The notes under the pieces are model-generated. The model worked only from the letters and a program-made list of their open reading frames with translations, was not told the DNA's origin and ran no database searches. A DNA stretch of 41,485 nucleotides from Helicobacteraceae bacterium (GTDB taxonomy: Bacteria > Campylobacterota > Campylobacteria > Campylobacterales > SZUA-545): positions 1-41,485 of the forward strand of contig JAIRNH010000052.1 of assembly GCA_031258155.1 (NCBI GenBank), read 5' to 3'. This document shows positions 28,404 through 36,836 of the stretch, one piece after another. Both the position numbers and the translations under genes were made by a program. Within the stretch, counting starts at the first letter, position 1, and each line of letters starts with the position of its first letter.

Positions 28404-29681
28404 GTGCCGAAGGTTTTTATAAAAACGCTTGGTTGCGCGATGAATACGCGCGACAGCGAACTGTTATTCGCCGAACTGCGGGATAAGGAGGGCTACGAGA
28501 AAGCCTCTAGCGCCGAAGAGTCCGATTTGATATTGATTAACGCCTGCAGCGTGCGCGAACGCCCGATAAGCAAGCTCTTTAGCGAGCTTGGCGCGTTTAA
28601 TCTGATTAAAAAACCGACCGCCAAGATCGGCGTCTGCGGTTGCACCGCCTCTCATCTGGGCGCCTCGATCTTTCGCCGCGCCCCGTATGTCGATTTTGTG
28701 TTGGGCGCGCGCAACGTTTCCAAAATAACGACGGCGCTTAAAGAGCCGCGATCGGTCTATATCGACGCGGCGAACGACGACAGCGAATATGTTTTCGCCG
28801 ATTATCGATCCAATAAATATCAGGCGCTAATCAATATCTCCTTTGGTTGCGACAAGCGGTGCGCCTACTGCATTGTGCCATATACGCGCGGCAAAGAGGT
28901 AAGCGTGCCGTTTAAGATAGCGTTGAACGAAGTCAAAAGAGCGGCTGATAACGGCGCGATCGAGGTTGTGCTATTGGGGCAGAACGTCAATAGCTACCTT
29001 GACGATCGCGGCGAAAAGATCGATTTTCCGACGCTGCTAGAGAAGGTCGGCGAGATAGACGGCATAAAGCGCATTCGCTTTCAATCGCCGCACCCTTTGC
29101 ATATGGACGATCGCTTTTTGGACGTTTTCGCGAATAACCCTAAAGTGTGCAAGCATATGCATATGCCGCTTCAAAGCGGCTCTACCCGCGTTTTGAAAGC
29201 GATGAAACGCGGCTACACAAAAGAGTGGTTTCTGCAAAAGGCGGAGAGGGTGCGCTCTCTCGCGCCCGAAGCGACCATTTCTACGGATATTATCGTCGGT
29301 TTTCCGAGCGAGAGCGATAAGGATTTTGAGGATACGCTAGACGTAATGAAAATCGTTAAATTCGAGCGGCTCTTTTCGTTTAAGTTCTCGCCGCGCCCGA
29401 TGACGCTCGCCGCCAAAATGGAGAACCGAATCGACGATAAAACCGCCTCCGCTAGGCTAAATATCGCGCAATCGCTCTACAAAAAACATCTTGGCGAGGC
29501 GATGAACGCGCAGATCGGCAAAACCTTCGAGGCGTTTTTAGAGGAAGCCGACGAGGGATTTTTCGCTAAGACGAATAATTTTTACGCCCTGAAGGTGCTG
29601 GAGGGCAAAGCGGGAACTTTTGCGCGGGTAAAGGCGACGAGAGTCGATCGCGGCGCGTTGCAAGGCGAAATCGTTGGCTAA
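28404..29681 (+). CDS. miaB: tRNA-2-methylthio-N6-dimethylallyladenosine synthase MiaB
   Basis: 425 residues, start GTG at 28404. The N-terminal UPF0004 domain supplies three cluster cysteines in KTLGCAMNTRDSE, LINACSVRER and GVCGCTASH. The radical SAM cluster is Cys149/153/156 in CDKRCAYCIVPYTRG. A C-terminal TRAM domain follows. The enzyme adds the 2-methylthio group to i6A37 of tRNAs. It overlaps the next gene by 8 bases and belongs to an operon of at least eight genes beginning with the HP0268-like gene. Confidence 0.96.
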   Translation: MPKVFIKTLGCAMNTRDSELLFAELRDKEGYEKASSAEESDLILINACSVRERPISKLFSELGAFNLIKKPTAKIGVCGCTASHLGASIFRRAPYVDFVLGARNVSKITTALKEPRSVYIDAANDDSEYVFADYRSNKYQALINISFGCDKRCAYCIVPYTRGKEVSVPFKIALNEVKRAADNGAIEVVLLGQNVNSYLDDRGEKIDFPTLLEKVGEIDGIKRIRFQSPHPLHMDDRFLDVFANNPKVCKHMHMPLQSGSTRVLKAMKRGYTKEWFLQKAERVRSLAPEATISTDIIVGFPSESDKDFEDTLDVMKIVKFERLFSFKFSPRPMTLAAKMENRIDDKTASARLNIAQSLYKKHLGEAMNAQIGKTFEAFLEEADEGFFAKTNNFYALKVLEGKAGTFARVKATRVDRGALQGEIVG

Positions 29682-30327
29682 AAAAAGACCTTTTTGGCAG
29701 CGATTTGTCAGGGGCGCGGGGCTGAAAATCCTGCCTTTTTTCGGCTATTTGCTCGTTTGCCTTATCTATATAACCAGCCGCAAACGCTTTGTTGGGCTGG
29801 ACACGATCGATCCCGACAAACCCGTAATCGTCGCCTTTTGGCACGAGCATATTCTTATGGCGTCTTTTCACTGGAAGAGACTGCGCGGAACAAAACGAAA
29901 TCCGCGCGTTTTCGCGATGGTAAGCGATCACAGAGACGGCGAATATATCGCTAGAATCGTGAATTTTCTCGGTATAGGAACGGTGCGCGGCAGCAGCAAC
30001 AAAGGCGGCGCAAAGGCGCTGATCGCGGCGTTAAAAGAGCTAAAAAACGGCGCCGACGTAGCCTTTACGCCCGACGGTCCGCAGGGTCCAAGACACAGCG
30101 TCGCCGACGGAATTATTCTCGCGGCGCAAAAAAGCGGCGCGGAAATTCTGCCGATGCGCTACGAGGCGAGCGCGTGCTGGAGGCTTACTAGTTGGGATCG
30201 TTTCGTCATACCAAAACCGTTTGGTACGATCACGTTTATGGCTTACGGGCTAATCGACGTGAAAGGAGAGTCGGCGGATGTCGCAAGAGAGCGAATCAAA
30301 GCGGCGCTCGAGCGTTTGGAGGCTTAA
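29674..30327 (+). CDS. DUF374 lysophospholipid acyltransferase-like protein
   Basis: 217 residues from TTG at 29674, inside the end of miaB. It has one N-terminal hydrophobic segment (ILPFFGYLLVCLIYI). The LPLAT-type elements are FWHEHILMASFHW, VSDHRDGEYIARIVNFLGI and TPDGPQGPRHSVADG (~131-145), which is the DUF374 hallmark. Related proteins transfer acyl chains in lipid A or phospholipid synthesis. The donor and acceptor cannot be deduced here. It is the equivalent of HP0270/Cj0457c beside miaB. Confidence 0.88.
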   Translation: MAKKRPFWQRFVRGAGLKILPFFGYLLVCLIYITSRKRFVGLDTIDPDKPVIVAFWHEHILMASFHWKRLRGTKRNPRVFAMVSDHRDGEYIARIVNFLGIGTVRGSSNKGGAKALIAALKELKNGADVAFTPDGPQGPRHSVADGIILAAQKSGAEILPMRYEASACWRLTSWDRFVIPKPFGTITFMAYGLIDVKGESADVARERIKAALERLEA

Positions 30328-30787
30328 CGTAGGCGCGCTTGGCGTCGCGTGTCTGGTCGGGCTTTTTCTGCTAGGCTACTACCATTTCAGTCCCACATAC
30401 GGCGGCGCGAGAGAGGCGAGAGCGCTATACGATCGCGGTTTATTTGACGAGGCTTCGGCGTTGGCGCAGAGAGTTTATGGCGAAAATCCCTATAACGTGC
30501 TTGCCTATTCGGTGGCGGAGCAGTCGAAAAAAGCGATTCGCTGGAAACGTTACGCGCTGGATTCTCAAGGTTACTCGCGGCGTATTCAGATCATTACCGC
30601 CCAAGAAAATATCGATCCTGCCGATATGTTAACAATAAAAATAATACTGGAGACGGCGATCGCCGATTACGCCAGACTTGGCGAGTCGGACACGATGTGG
30701 GATCGCGAGTTGGTCAGGGAAGCAAATGGGTATCATCAAGAGTTCTCCGCCCTTTACCAAAAGCTATTTCGCGGCGCGAATCGATAA
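30278..30787 (+). CDS. membrane-anchored protein of unknown function
   Basis: 169 residues overlapping both neighbours by about 50-60 bases. One transmembrane helix (~19-38, VGALGVACLVGLFLLGYYHF) follows a charged cytoplasmic tail. The rest, predicted periplasmic, is helical and resembles one or two TPR-like repeats (AREARALYDRGLFDEASALA, ENPYNVLAYSVAEQ). I do not know its function. Its place in the miaB operon suggests a conserved Campylobacterota protein. Codon use looks like that of its neighbours. Confidence 0.75.
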   Translation: MSQESESKRRSSVWRLNVGALGVACLVGLFLLGYYHFSPTYGGAREARALYDRGLFDEASALAQRVYGENPYNVLAYSVAEQSKKAIRWKRYALDSQGYSRRIQIITAQENIDPADMLTIKIILETAIADYARLGESDTMWDRELVREANGYHQEFSALYQKLFRGANR

Positions 30788-31586
30788 TTTTCTAATCTAT
30801 TTGCAGAAAAATCGCGGGCGAGGCGCTTTGACGATCAAGGTTTATAAGCAGGCGCTCAAAGAGGCGTTTGACGCGGCGATCTTTGACGAGCGGCTAAAAA
30901 CGATAGATTTTATGCCGTATAGAGAGGCTATTTCAACGCAAGCGCCCAAAACGATCGCCAAAAAGTTAAGCGCGATCAGATCCTATTTGGATTATATGCG
31001 AAGTTTTGGCTCGCGTTTTCACGCTTACGCGCTTGAAAGCGCGAAAGTTCCAAAAAGTTTGCCAAAACCCGCCTCGCACAAGCAGATTATGCAAACGCTA
31101 AGCGGCGGCGGCGAAAACGCGCTACTGATCGAGTTTATATACGGGCTTGGCTTGCGAATTAGCGAGGCGGCGAACATAAAAGTAGGCGATATTAAATCCG
31201 ATTGGTTAAGAGTAACGGGCAAAGGCGGTAAAACTCGTCAGATTCCGATCATAAACGAGCTTAAAACGAAAATAGATCGCTACTTGCTGGAAAGAAAACC
31301 GAGAGTTTTTCTCTTTGAAAAAAACGGCGAGCCGTTAAGCGACAATCAACTAAGATACAAGATTGTTAGGTCGTTTAAGGGGGCTGGTCTGAAGATAACG
31401 CCGCATCAATTGCGCCACGCGTTTGCCACCGAAATGCTAAACGGCGGAGCTAGGATTGCGGACATAAGCGAGATTATGGGGCATTCTCAAATGGCGACGA
31501 CGGAGATATACGCCAAACTATCCTCGCCGACAAAACTTAAAAACTATCTGCAAGCGCATCCGCTCTGCAAAGGCGGTTTTGGATGA
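30726..31586 (+). CDS. tyrosine recombinase (XerC/D/H-like)
   Basis: 286 residues from ATG at 30726. An earlier in-frame start would add a stretch coded only by the overlap. A core-binding (SAM-like) domain lies at about 10-95. The catalytic domain contains Arg in GLGLRISEAANI, HQLRHAFATEML, the second His in IMGHSQMATT and the nucleophile Tyr in EIYAKLSS, so the R-H-R-H-Y set is complete. It may be the single-recombinase chromosome dimer resolvase of Campylobacterota (XerH) or a related integrase. No dif site was recognised in the window. It is embedded in a housekeeping operon with overlaps on both sides, which argues for a chromosomal rather than mobile role. Confidence 0.88.
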   Translation: MGIIKSSPPFTKSYFAARIDNFLIYLQKNRGRGALTIKVYKQALKEAFDAAIFDERLKTIDFMPYREAISTQAPKTIAKKLSAIRSYLDYMRSFGSRFHAYALESAKVPKSLPKPASHKQIMQTLSGGGENALLIEFIYGLGLRISEAANIKVGDIKSDWLRVTGKGGKTRQIPIINELKTKIDRYLLERKPRVFLFEKNGEPLSDNQLRYKIVRSFKGAGLKITPHQLRHAFATEMLNGGARIADISEIMGHSQMATTEIYAKLSSPTKLKNYLQAHPLCKGGFG

Positions 31587-32647
31587 GCGGTTATATTGGC
31601 AGATTGTTGTTCCCGCTGCTTCGCGTAGCTTACGCGGGGATCTATTTGAGCCGCAAAAAGGCGAGTTTGCATACTCGCATATATCAAAACAGAAAGCTGA
31701 TCAAAGAGGAGCGGCGCGAGTTCGAGGCGCCAAACGGCGTTCCAAGCCGCGCTATGTTCGAGTACCTGCAAAAGCTGGAAAAACGTAGCGCCTACGTTTA
31801 TGTCGCCGCCGCTTTGGCGAGCATCAATCAGGGCGCGTTGCCAAGTTGCGATCCAAAGTTTTTTCGCAAAATGCGTATAGAAACCGACAATATATCCACC
31901 GTTTATATAGACGATAAATGGTCGATCTACGCCAGCGTTTTCGATCTTGAGGAGATGCAAAAAAAATACGCGCCGATCGACGGTTTAGATTATATTTTTC
32001 CTACCGAAGCGGTAATTGATTATTATAGGCGAAAGATCAAAATAGAAAACGATAAAAACGACGCGATCGCCTTTTTACTATACGCAAAATCCAGCTCCAC
32101 GTTAGCTATATATCAAAACGACGCGATCATGTATAGTTCGCACATTATTTTCGACGAGGACGACGAAAACGAAGAGGCAAACGCGCAAAACGATATGGCA
32201 GATTTTTTTGACGAAACGTTAAGCGACGAAACGCTAACGGATAACGCGGCGGAATTAAGCGCCGCGGGCGATGATTTCGGCTCCATAGAAGACCTTAACG
32301 ATTTTATCGCCTCCGACGATCCGTCCATTTTAGACGCCCCCTCCGAACCCGCGTTGAGCGACGATCAAGAAGCGCCGGAACTCGATCTTGACGAAAACGC
32401 TCCGCGATTTAATATGCGCAGAGATATGTTGTTGTTTAATTTTTTAAAAAACTCTTTCACCGCATACTATAAGAACGAAAATTTTGCCAGCGCGTTTATC
32501 AATTTCGCCGCCGTTTTTGAAGGCTACGAAGGCGCGAAAAGCGCGATGGATTTTCTAAAAAAAGAGCTGTGCATAGACGCCAAAATTTATCCGATCGATA
32601 TCGACGAAACCGTTTGTAAAATGGCATACGACGAGGCGGCGTTATGA
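31583..32647 (+). CDS. conserved protein with an acidic linker, PilM-like by context
   Basis: 354 residues. About 1-185 form one folded part (YVYVAAALASINQGALPSCD, DKWSIYASVFDLEEMQKKY). Residues ~190-273 are an Asp/Glu-rich low-complexity linker. The last ~80 residues form a second folded part (RRDMLLFNFLKNSFTAYYKN). It corresponds by position to an unannotated C. jejuni gene downstream of miaB. The next two genes look like PilN and PilO, so this may be the cytoplasmic PilM/GspL-like actin-fold partner. I see no clear ATPase motif. The ends overlap neighbours by 4 bases (ATGA type). Confidence 0.72.
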   Translation: MSGYIGRLLFPLLRVAYAGIYLSRKKASLHTRIYQNRKLIKEERREFEAPNGVPSRAMFEYLQKLEKRSAYVYVAAALASINQGALPSCDPKFFRKMRIETDNISTVYIDDKWSIYASVFDLEEMQKKYAPIDGLDYIFPTEAVIDYYRRKIKIENDKNDAIAFLLYAKSSSTLAIYQNDAIMYSSHIIFDEDDENEEANAQNDMADFFDETLSDETLTDNAAELSAAGDDFGSIEDLNDFIASDDPSILDAPSEPALSDDQEAPELDLDENAPRFNMRRDMLLFNFLKNSFTAYYKNENFASAFINFAAVFEGYEGAKSAMDFLKKELCIDAKIYPIDIDETVCKMAYDEAAL

Positions 32648-33174
32648 GATACTCTCTAACGCAAGCGCGCGAGAAAAAACTCTTCAATACGGATACAAAG
32701 CTATGGATACTGTTTTCCTGCTCTATGATCGCGCTGTTTATCGCGATAAAAATACTGTTAACCGTTTTGATAGCCGCGCAAGAGGTTCAAATGGAATCTT
32801 CCCGTCGGGAGCGGTTGCGATACGAGGCGCAAATAGGCGAGTTGCAAGAGCAAGCGCAACTAATTATGCAAGATATCGAAACGGTATCCAGAACCGCCGC
32901 GAAAAACAAGGTGATTAAAGATAGCTTAATAAACCTTTTGGATCTTATTCCCGATCAGATATATCTTACCGAAGCGCAGGCTTCGGAAAAAGCGCTTCGC
33001 ATTAAAGGTTACACGCCAAGCCAAGAGATATATAACTATCTGTTAAAACCGCCGCTAGAATCAATATTCGCTAAAACTAACGCGTCGTTTTTGCCCAACG
33101 GCAAAGGCGGATATGTGTTTGATAGTTTAAGCGTGATGGACGACGAGGAAAGATTGTTTTATGGCGAACAATAG
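32644..33174 (+). CDS. PilN-like inner-membrane protein
   Basis: 176 residues: a short cytoplasmic tail, one transmembrane helix at about 24-44 (LFSCSMIALFIAIKILLTVL), a coiled coil (~48-85, ERLRYEAQIGELQEQAQLIM) and a small alpha-beta domain with LLDLIPDQIYLTEAQASEKA followed by LRIKGYTPSQEIYNYLL. This is the layout of PilN/GspL-type bitopic proteins of type IV pilus and type II secretion platforms. The assignment rests on architecture and neighbours. It overlaps the PilM-like gene by 4 bases and the PilO-like gene by 14 bases. Confidence 0.75.
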   Translation: MRYSLTQAREKKLFNTDTKLWILFSCSMIALFIAIKILLTVLIAAQEVQMESSRRERLRYEAQIGELQEQAQLIMQDIETVSRTAAKNKVIKDSLINLLDLIPDQIYLTEAQASEKALRIKGYTPSQEIYNYLLKPPLESIFAKTNASFLPNGKGGYVFDSLSVMDDEERLFYGEQ

Positions 33175-33718
33175 ACCGAGAAATATAGACGTTACAAAAG
33201 CTACCTTGTTTACGCTTTTTATTTTTTTTACCATATTGGCTCTGATCTATTTTTTCTTTGTTCCGGACGTGCGCCGTCTAAAACTTGTTACGATGTCCAA
33301 AAGTCGCTCGGATATATCGCTACAGCAGATCAAAGCGGAGTTGAAACTGCGCGAATCCAACTTAGAGGGAACAAAACTTGAACATAACGATAGGCTAAAA
33401 GCGCTAGCAAACGATTTCCCAATCGACGATTTTCATAAAGAGGCTTCGCGTTTTTTCTCAAAGTTCGATCTAACGCCAGTTAAGATAAATTCCGATTCCC
33501 CGCCGAAATCGCTTCGCGTAAATATTTACGAATACAATGTCGGCGCCGAATTAAGAGAGCCTAGCGATTTCTACGATTTTGTAGAATTTATAAATAATTA
33601 CAGAAATGCGATAGAGTTAACGTTGCCGATTACGATCAAAGCCGATCAAAACAATCGCCTATCGTGGGACTTTGGCTTAAAGGTATATCGATCGAGCGCG
33701 GATCGATCCGAGCGTTAA
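33161..33718 (+). CDS. PilO-like inner-membrane protein
   Basis: 185 residues. A single transmembrane helix (~16-34, LFTLFIFFTILALIYFFFV) is followed by a coiled coil (~45-85) and a ferredoxin-like domain with LRVNIYEYNVGAELREPSDF and FVEFINNYRNAIELTLPITI. This matches the PilO/GspM plan, and with the previous gene it would form a periplasmic heterodimer. Its last 83 bases overlap the convergent tilS gene, which is unusual. Confidence 0.75.
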   Translation: MANNRPRNIDVTKATLFTLFIFFTILALIYFFFVPDVRRLKLVTMSKSRSDISLQQIKAELKLRESNLEGTKLEHNDRLKALANDFPIDDFHKEASRFFSKFDLTPVKINSDSPPKSLRVNIYEYNVGAELREPSDFYDFVEFINNYRNAIELTLPITIKADQNNRLSWDFGLKVYRSSADRSER

Positions 33719-34655
33719 AGATATAACCCCTTATATGAGGCGGTATCTTTAGTTTTCTGCATAATTCGCGAAACTCTTTGATCATTGTCGCTTTTTCATA
33801 GGGCGCAACCCAAATAAAAGCGCCGTCAAAGCAGACGGCGATCTTGCGCGAGGCGATAAAATTTTCCTCTTTTTGCATCTTTAAGCGTTCGGCTTTGCTT
33901 GGCAAAACGCCCGATTTCTTCAGCGTTAGATCCGTTTGGAAAATCGCGTCCGGCGCGCTCTTATCTATAACGGTTAATCTCTTTGTGGTTTTTTGCGAGG
34001 TAGTCGTTTGGAATCTATCGCGATCGCTATGTAACGCCGCGAAGGTTCTTTTGATCCCCTCTTTATATCGATCGATTAACGGCGCGGCAAAATCGGCGCG
34101 AAACCTATTTCTTAGAAAACGCCGATCGGCGTTGCTAGAATCTATAAAAAACTTTACCCCGAGTTTTTCTATATAATCTTGCAGTTCGTCTTTGCTTATA
34201 TTAAGAAGCGGGCGGACTAATCGATAAGCGTCTCGATCTTCCTCGCGCCGCATCCCGCTTAACTCGAAAAACCCCGCGCCTTTGCATAGCTGCATTAAAA
34301 ACCATTCCAGTCGGTCGTTTAATTGGTGCGCCGTAATTAACGTATCGTAACTATGTTTGCCAATAACCTCTTCAAAAAAATCATATCTAATTTTTCTCGC
34401 GTTTGCCTCAAAATTGCTTTGCTCCAGTTTCGCGTCGCGAATATATAGAGTTTTATCGTATTTTTCGCATAGCTCTTTGGCGTAAGATACCTCTAAATCG
34501 CTCTCTTTTCGCGTATGGTAATTAACGATCGCGCAATCAAAGGCTATCTTGCCGTCCATTAGTAGAAAAAAGAGCGCGGTCGAATCTACGCCGCAAGAAA
34601 ACGCCAACAAATTTTTGCTATTTTTTAGCGCGGATAACAGATTGCGATCGATCAT
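33636..34655 (-). CDS. tilS: tRNA(Ile)-lysidine synthetase TilS
   Basis: 339 residues. The PP-loop ATPase motif is AFSCGVDSTALFF (~18-30), with Cys in place of the usual first Gly of SGGxDS. Further TilS features are IVNYHTRKESDLE, TAHQLNDRLEWFLMQLCKGA and RPLLNISKDELQDYI. The enzyme attaches lysine to C34 of tRNA-Ile(CAU), which then reads AUA. The C-terminal ~25 residues (after IPPHIRGYIFN) look like an extension read through into the opposite-strand PilO-like gene. Its ATG overlaps the cmoA stop. Confidence 0.93.
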   Translation of the reverse strand: MIDRNLLSALKNSKNLLAFSCGVDSTALFFLLMDGKIAFDCAIVNYHTRKESDLEVSYAKELCEKYDKTLYIRDAKLEQSNFEANARKIRYDFFEEVIGKHSYDTLITAHQLNDRLEWFLMQLCKGAGFFELSGMRREEDRDAYRLVRPLLNISKDELQDYIEKLGVKFFIDSSNADRRFLRNRFRADFAAPLIDRYKEGIKRTFAALHSDRDRFQTTTSQKTTKRLTVIDKSAPDAIFQTDLTLKKSGVLPSKAERLKMQKEENFIASRKIAVCFDGAFIWVAPYEKATMIKEFRELCRKLKIPPHIRGYIFNARIDPRSIDIPLSQSPTIGDCFDRL

Positions 34656-35359
34656 TTAACGGCGATAAAAGCGGCGAAATTATTCCACCGCAAAACGCAC
34701 TCGACAAACGAAAAACCCGCGCTCAACATCATCTCTTTATTCTCTGTTTCGTTATACGGCACCAGCACGTTTTCCAGCGCTTCGCGCTTTTGCGATATTT
34801 CATAGTCGCAATAGCCTTGATCGCGCTTAAAATCATAGTAGCGATCGATCAGTATTTTATCCAGTTTCTTATGTTCGCAGGCAAGTTTTTCGCTAAAAAC
34901 AAAAATCGCGCCGCTTTTTAGCCAACCGTAGATCTTTTTTACGAACTCGCCGCGTTTTGGCGGACGTATAAATTGCAAAAGATAGTTCGCGCATACGGCG
35001 TCGATACTATCAAACGATAATTTAGTCGCGTCGGCGGTTATAAGTTCAATCGCCGCTCTAAACGCCGCCGCTTTTTCTCTTGCTTTGTCGATCATCGCTT
35101 CGGAGTTATCTACGCCGATCAGTTTTAGTTTGGGATTTATTTTATGTAGTTTCAAAAGAAGCGTCGCGGTGGAGCAACCCAGATCGACGACAGTTCCGCC
35201 GCCAATCCACCGCGTAATCAACTCCGCCGCGTAGTCTAGGCTCTCTAAATATCGCGGCACGCTTCTAGCGAGCATATCGTCAAACACGCCCGCCACCGCC
35301 GCGTCGAACTCGAACTGCTTCTCTCTAGGTTTTGCGAAACGATTATCTGCCGCGGACAT
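34652..35359 (-). CDS. cmoA: carboxy-S-adenosyl-L-methionine synthase CmoA
   Basis: 235 residues. Diagnostic CmoA segments are FDAAVAGVFDDMLARSVPRY, TVVDLGCSTATLLLKLH, LIGVDNSEAMIDKAREKA, ANYLLQFIRPP, DFKRDQGYCDYEISQKREAL and ENVLVPYNETENKEMM. It makes Cx-SAM from SAM and prephenate, used by CmoB to complete cmo5U34 in tRNA. cmoB is not in the window. It is cotranscribed with tilS (ATGA overlap), so both genes concern tRNA anticodon modification. Confidence 0.94.
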   Translation of the reverse strand: MSAADNRFAKPREKQFEFDAAVAGVFDDMLARSVPRYLESLDYAAELITRWIGGGTVVDLGCSTATLLLKLHKINPKLKLIGVDNSEAMIDKAREKAAAFRAAIELITADATKLSFDSIDAVCANYLLQFIRPPKRGEFVKKIYGWLKSGAIFVFSEKLACEHKKLDKILIDRYYDFKRDQGYCDYEISQKREALENVLVPYNETENKEMMLSAGFSFVECVLRWNNFAAFIAVK

Positions 35360-35386
35360 AAGAGCGGGGCGCGTTTAACGCGGAAA

Positions 35387-35662
35387 TTAGGCTTTGTCTT
35401 TTAGACCAAGCTCTTTAATAACCGAAGCGTATCTGTGAATATCTTTTTGTCTAAGATAACGCAAAAGCCTTTTGCGCTGTCCGACAAGTTTCAACATTCC
35501 AAGTTTTGAGCTGTGATCTTTAACGTTGCGTTGCAAGTGCGCGGTCAGCGACTCGATTCTTTGAGTCAGCAACGCGATCTGAATAGCGGGCGAACCCGTG
35601 TCCGATTCTTTGGAGCCAAATTTACCGATAATCTCGGCTTTTTTCGCCTTATCCAAAGCCAT
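35387..35662 (-). CDS. rpsO: 30S ribosomal protein S15
   Basis: 91 residues. Typical S15 segments are GSKESDTGSPAIQIALLTQR, LQRNVKDHSSKLGMLKLVGQ and RKRLLRYLRQKDIHRY. It binds the 16S rRNA central domain. The Shine-Dalgarno AGGAGG (complement of 35668-35673) is strong, as expected for a ribosomal protein. It lies 27 bases upstream of cmoA on the same strand. Confidence 0.98.
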   Translation of the reverse strand: MALDKAKKAEIIGKFGSKESDTGSPAIQIALLTQRIESLTAHLQRNVKDHSSKLGMLKLVGQRKRLLRYLRQKDIHRYASVIKELGLKDKA

Positions 35663-35765
35663 AACGACCTCCTGATAGGTAATTTAACGGCGAAATAATA
35701 CCCGCATCGCCTTAAACCGCGCCGCCGCCGGCTGTTCGCGCGGATTTTTAAGCGTCTTCCGCGCG

Positions 35766-36836
35766 CTAAACAATCGCGCGCTTTAGCGTTTTGTCGGTTT
35801 CTATCAGCGCCAAAGCGCGCTCGTAGCTGTCGCTTTCGCTTAAAATCGTGTAGTAGTCGCTTTTGATCGACGGCGCGGATTTTAGCGCGGCGATAAACTC
35901 CTCTTTAGCGATCGGATCGCGCGCGGCGAACTCCCAAAAACCGATCTTCTCCAGAGTTTCGTTTAGCAACGGCGCGTTAGGATTGTTTTGCAAAAGCGCG
36001 CACAGATAGGAGGCGATCGCAGCCTGAACGCCGTGCAATTTCGGTTTGGCGCAGATCGAATCGAGCGCGTGCGAGATTAGATGCTCCGATCCGCTCGCGG
36101 GGCGCGAAGAGCCGGCGACCTCCATCGCGATGCCGCTAATAGTTAGCGACGAAGCGAGCGATCGCTGAAACTCCGGCGCGTAAATATCGAAGCTGTGCTT
36201 TAAAAAGAGCAGATCAAGCGAGTTATACGCAAGCATAGAGGCAAAATCGTTGAAACGTTCGTATCCGCGGTTAAACGCCTCTTTCCAGTCAAAAAGCGCC
36301 GTAATTTTTGAAACCATATCGCCCGCTCCCGAATAAAGAAAACTCGCGGGCGATCCTTTGATAATATCTAAGTCGATCACGACGCCAAACGGCATTTTGG
36401 ATTTGACCGATTTGCGTTTGCCCTCCACAAGTAGCGACGATCCGGACGAACAGAAACCGTCGTTTGAGAGAATCGTGGGCGCGCATATGCACGGTTTTTG
36501 CAGTAAAAACGCCGCGTATTTCGCCGCGTCCAGCGTCTTACCGCCGCCGACGCCAACAATCGCGTCGATCTCGCTTGGAAGCGAAAAAGCGGCATGCGCG
36601 ATCGCTTCTAATTCTATTGATTCGACCGTCTTTTGCTTCAGTATCGTTATTCGGTATTCGCTAATCGCGTTTGAAAAATGCGGCTCTATCAAATTCAACG
36701 TGTTTTTGCCTAAGAAAACCGCGATCTTTTTCATCTCTTTGTCAAACAGATATTTGCCGATTCTTCCAATTTTTCCCGCGCCGATTTTTAATAGATACGG
36801 AATGTTAATCTGTTTAGCTATGGGGGCGATTGTCAT
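35766..36836 (-). CDS. sn-glycerol-1-phosphate dehydrogenase-like protein (AraM/EgsA family)
   Basis: 356 residues of the iron/zinc alcohol dehydrogenase superfamily. The nucleotide-binding segment is AIVGVGGGKTLDAAKYAA. Metal and substrate sites are GAGDMVSKITALFDWK, SGSEHLISHALD and LHGVQAAIASYL, as in glycerol-1-phosphate dehydrogenases. The enzyme would reduce dihydroxyacetone phosphate to sn-glycerol-1-phosphate, the archaeal-type lipid backbone, which in bacteria serves special glycolipids or glycans. The start overlaps the upstream HAD phosphatase by ATGA, so the two are coupled. The identity of the polyol substrate is inferred and could differ. Confidence 0.82.
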   Translation of the reverse strand: MTIAPIAKQINIPYLLKIGAGKIGRIGKYLFDKEMKKIAVFLGKNTLNLIEPHFSNAISEYRITILKQKTVESIELEAIAHAAFSLPSEIDAIVGVGGGKTLDAAKYAAFLLQKPCICAPTILSNDGFCSSGSSLLVEGKRKSVKSKMPFGVVIDLDIIKGSPASFLYSGAGDMVSKITALFDWKEAFNRGYERFNDFASMLAYNSLDLLFLKHSFDIYAPEFQRSLASSLTISGIAMEVAGSSRPASGSEHLISHALDSICAKPKLHGVQAAIASYLCALLQNNPNAPLLNETLEKIGFWEFAARDPIAKEEFIAALKSAPSIKSDYYTILSESDSYERALALIETDKTLKRAIV

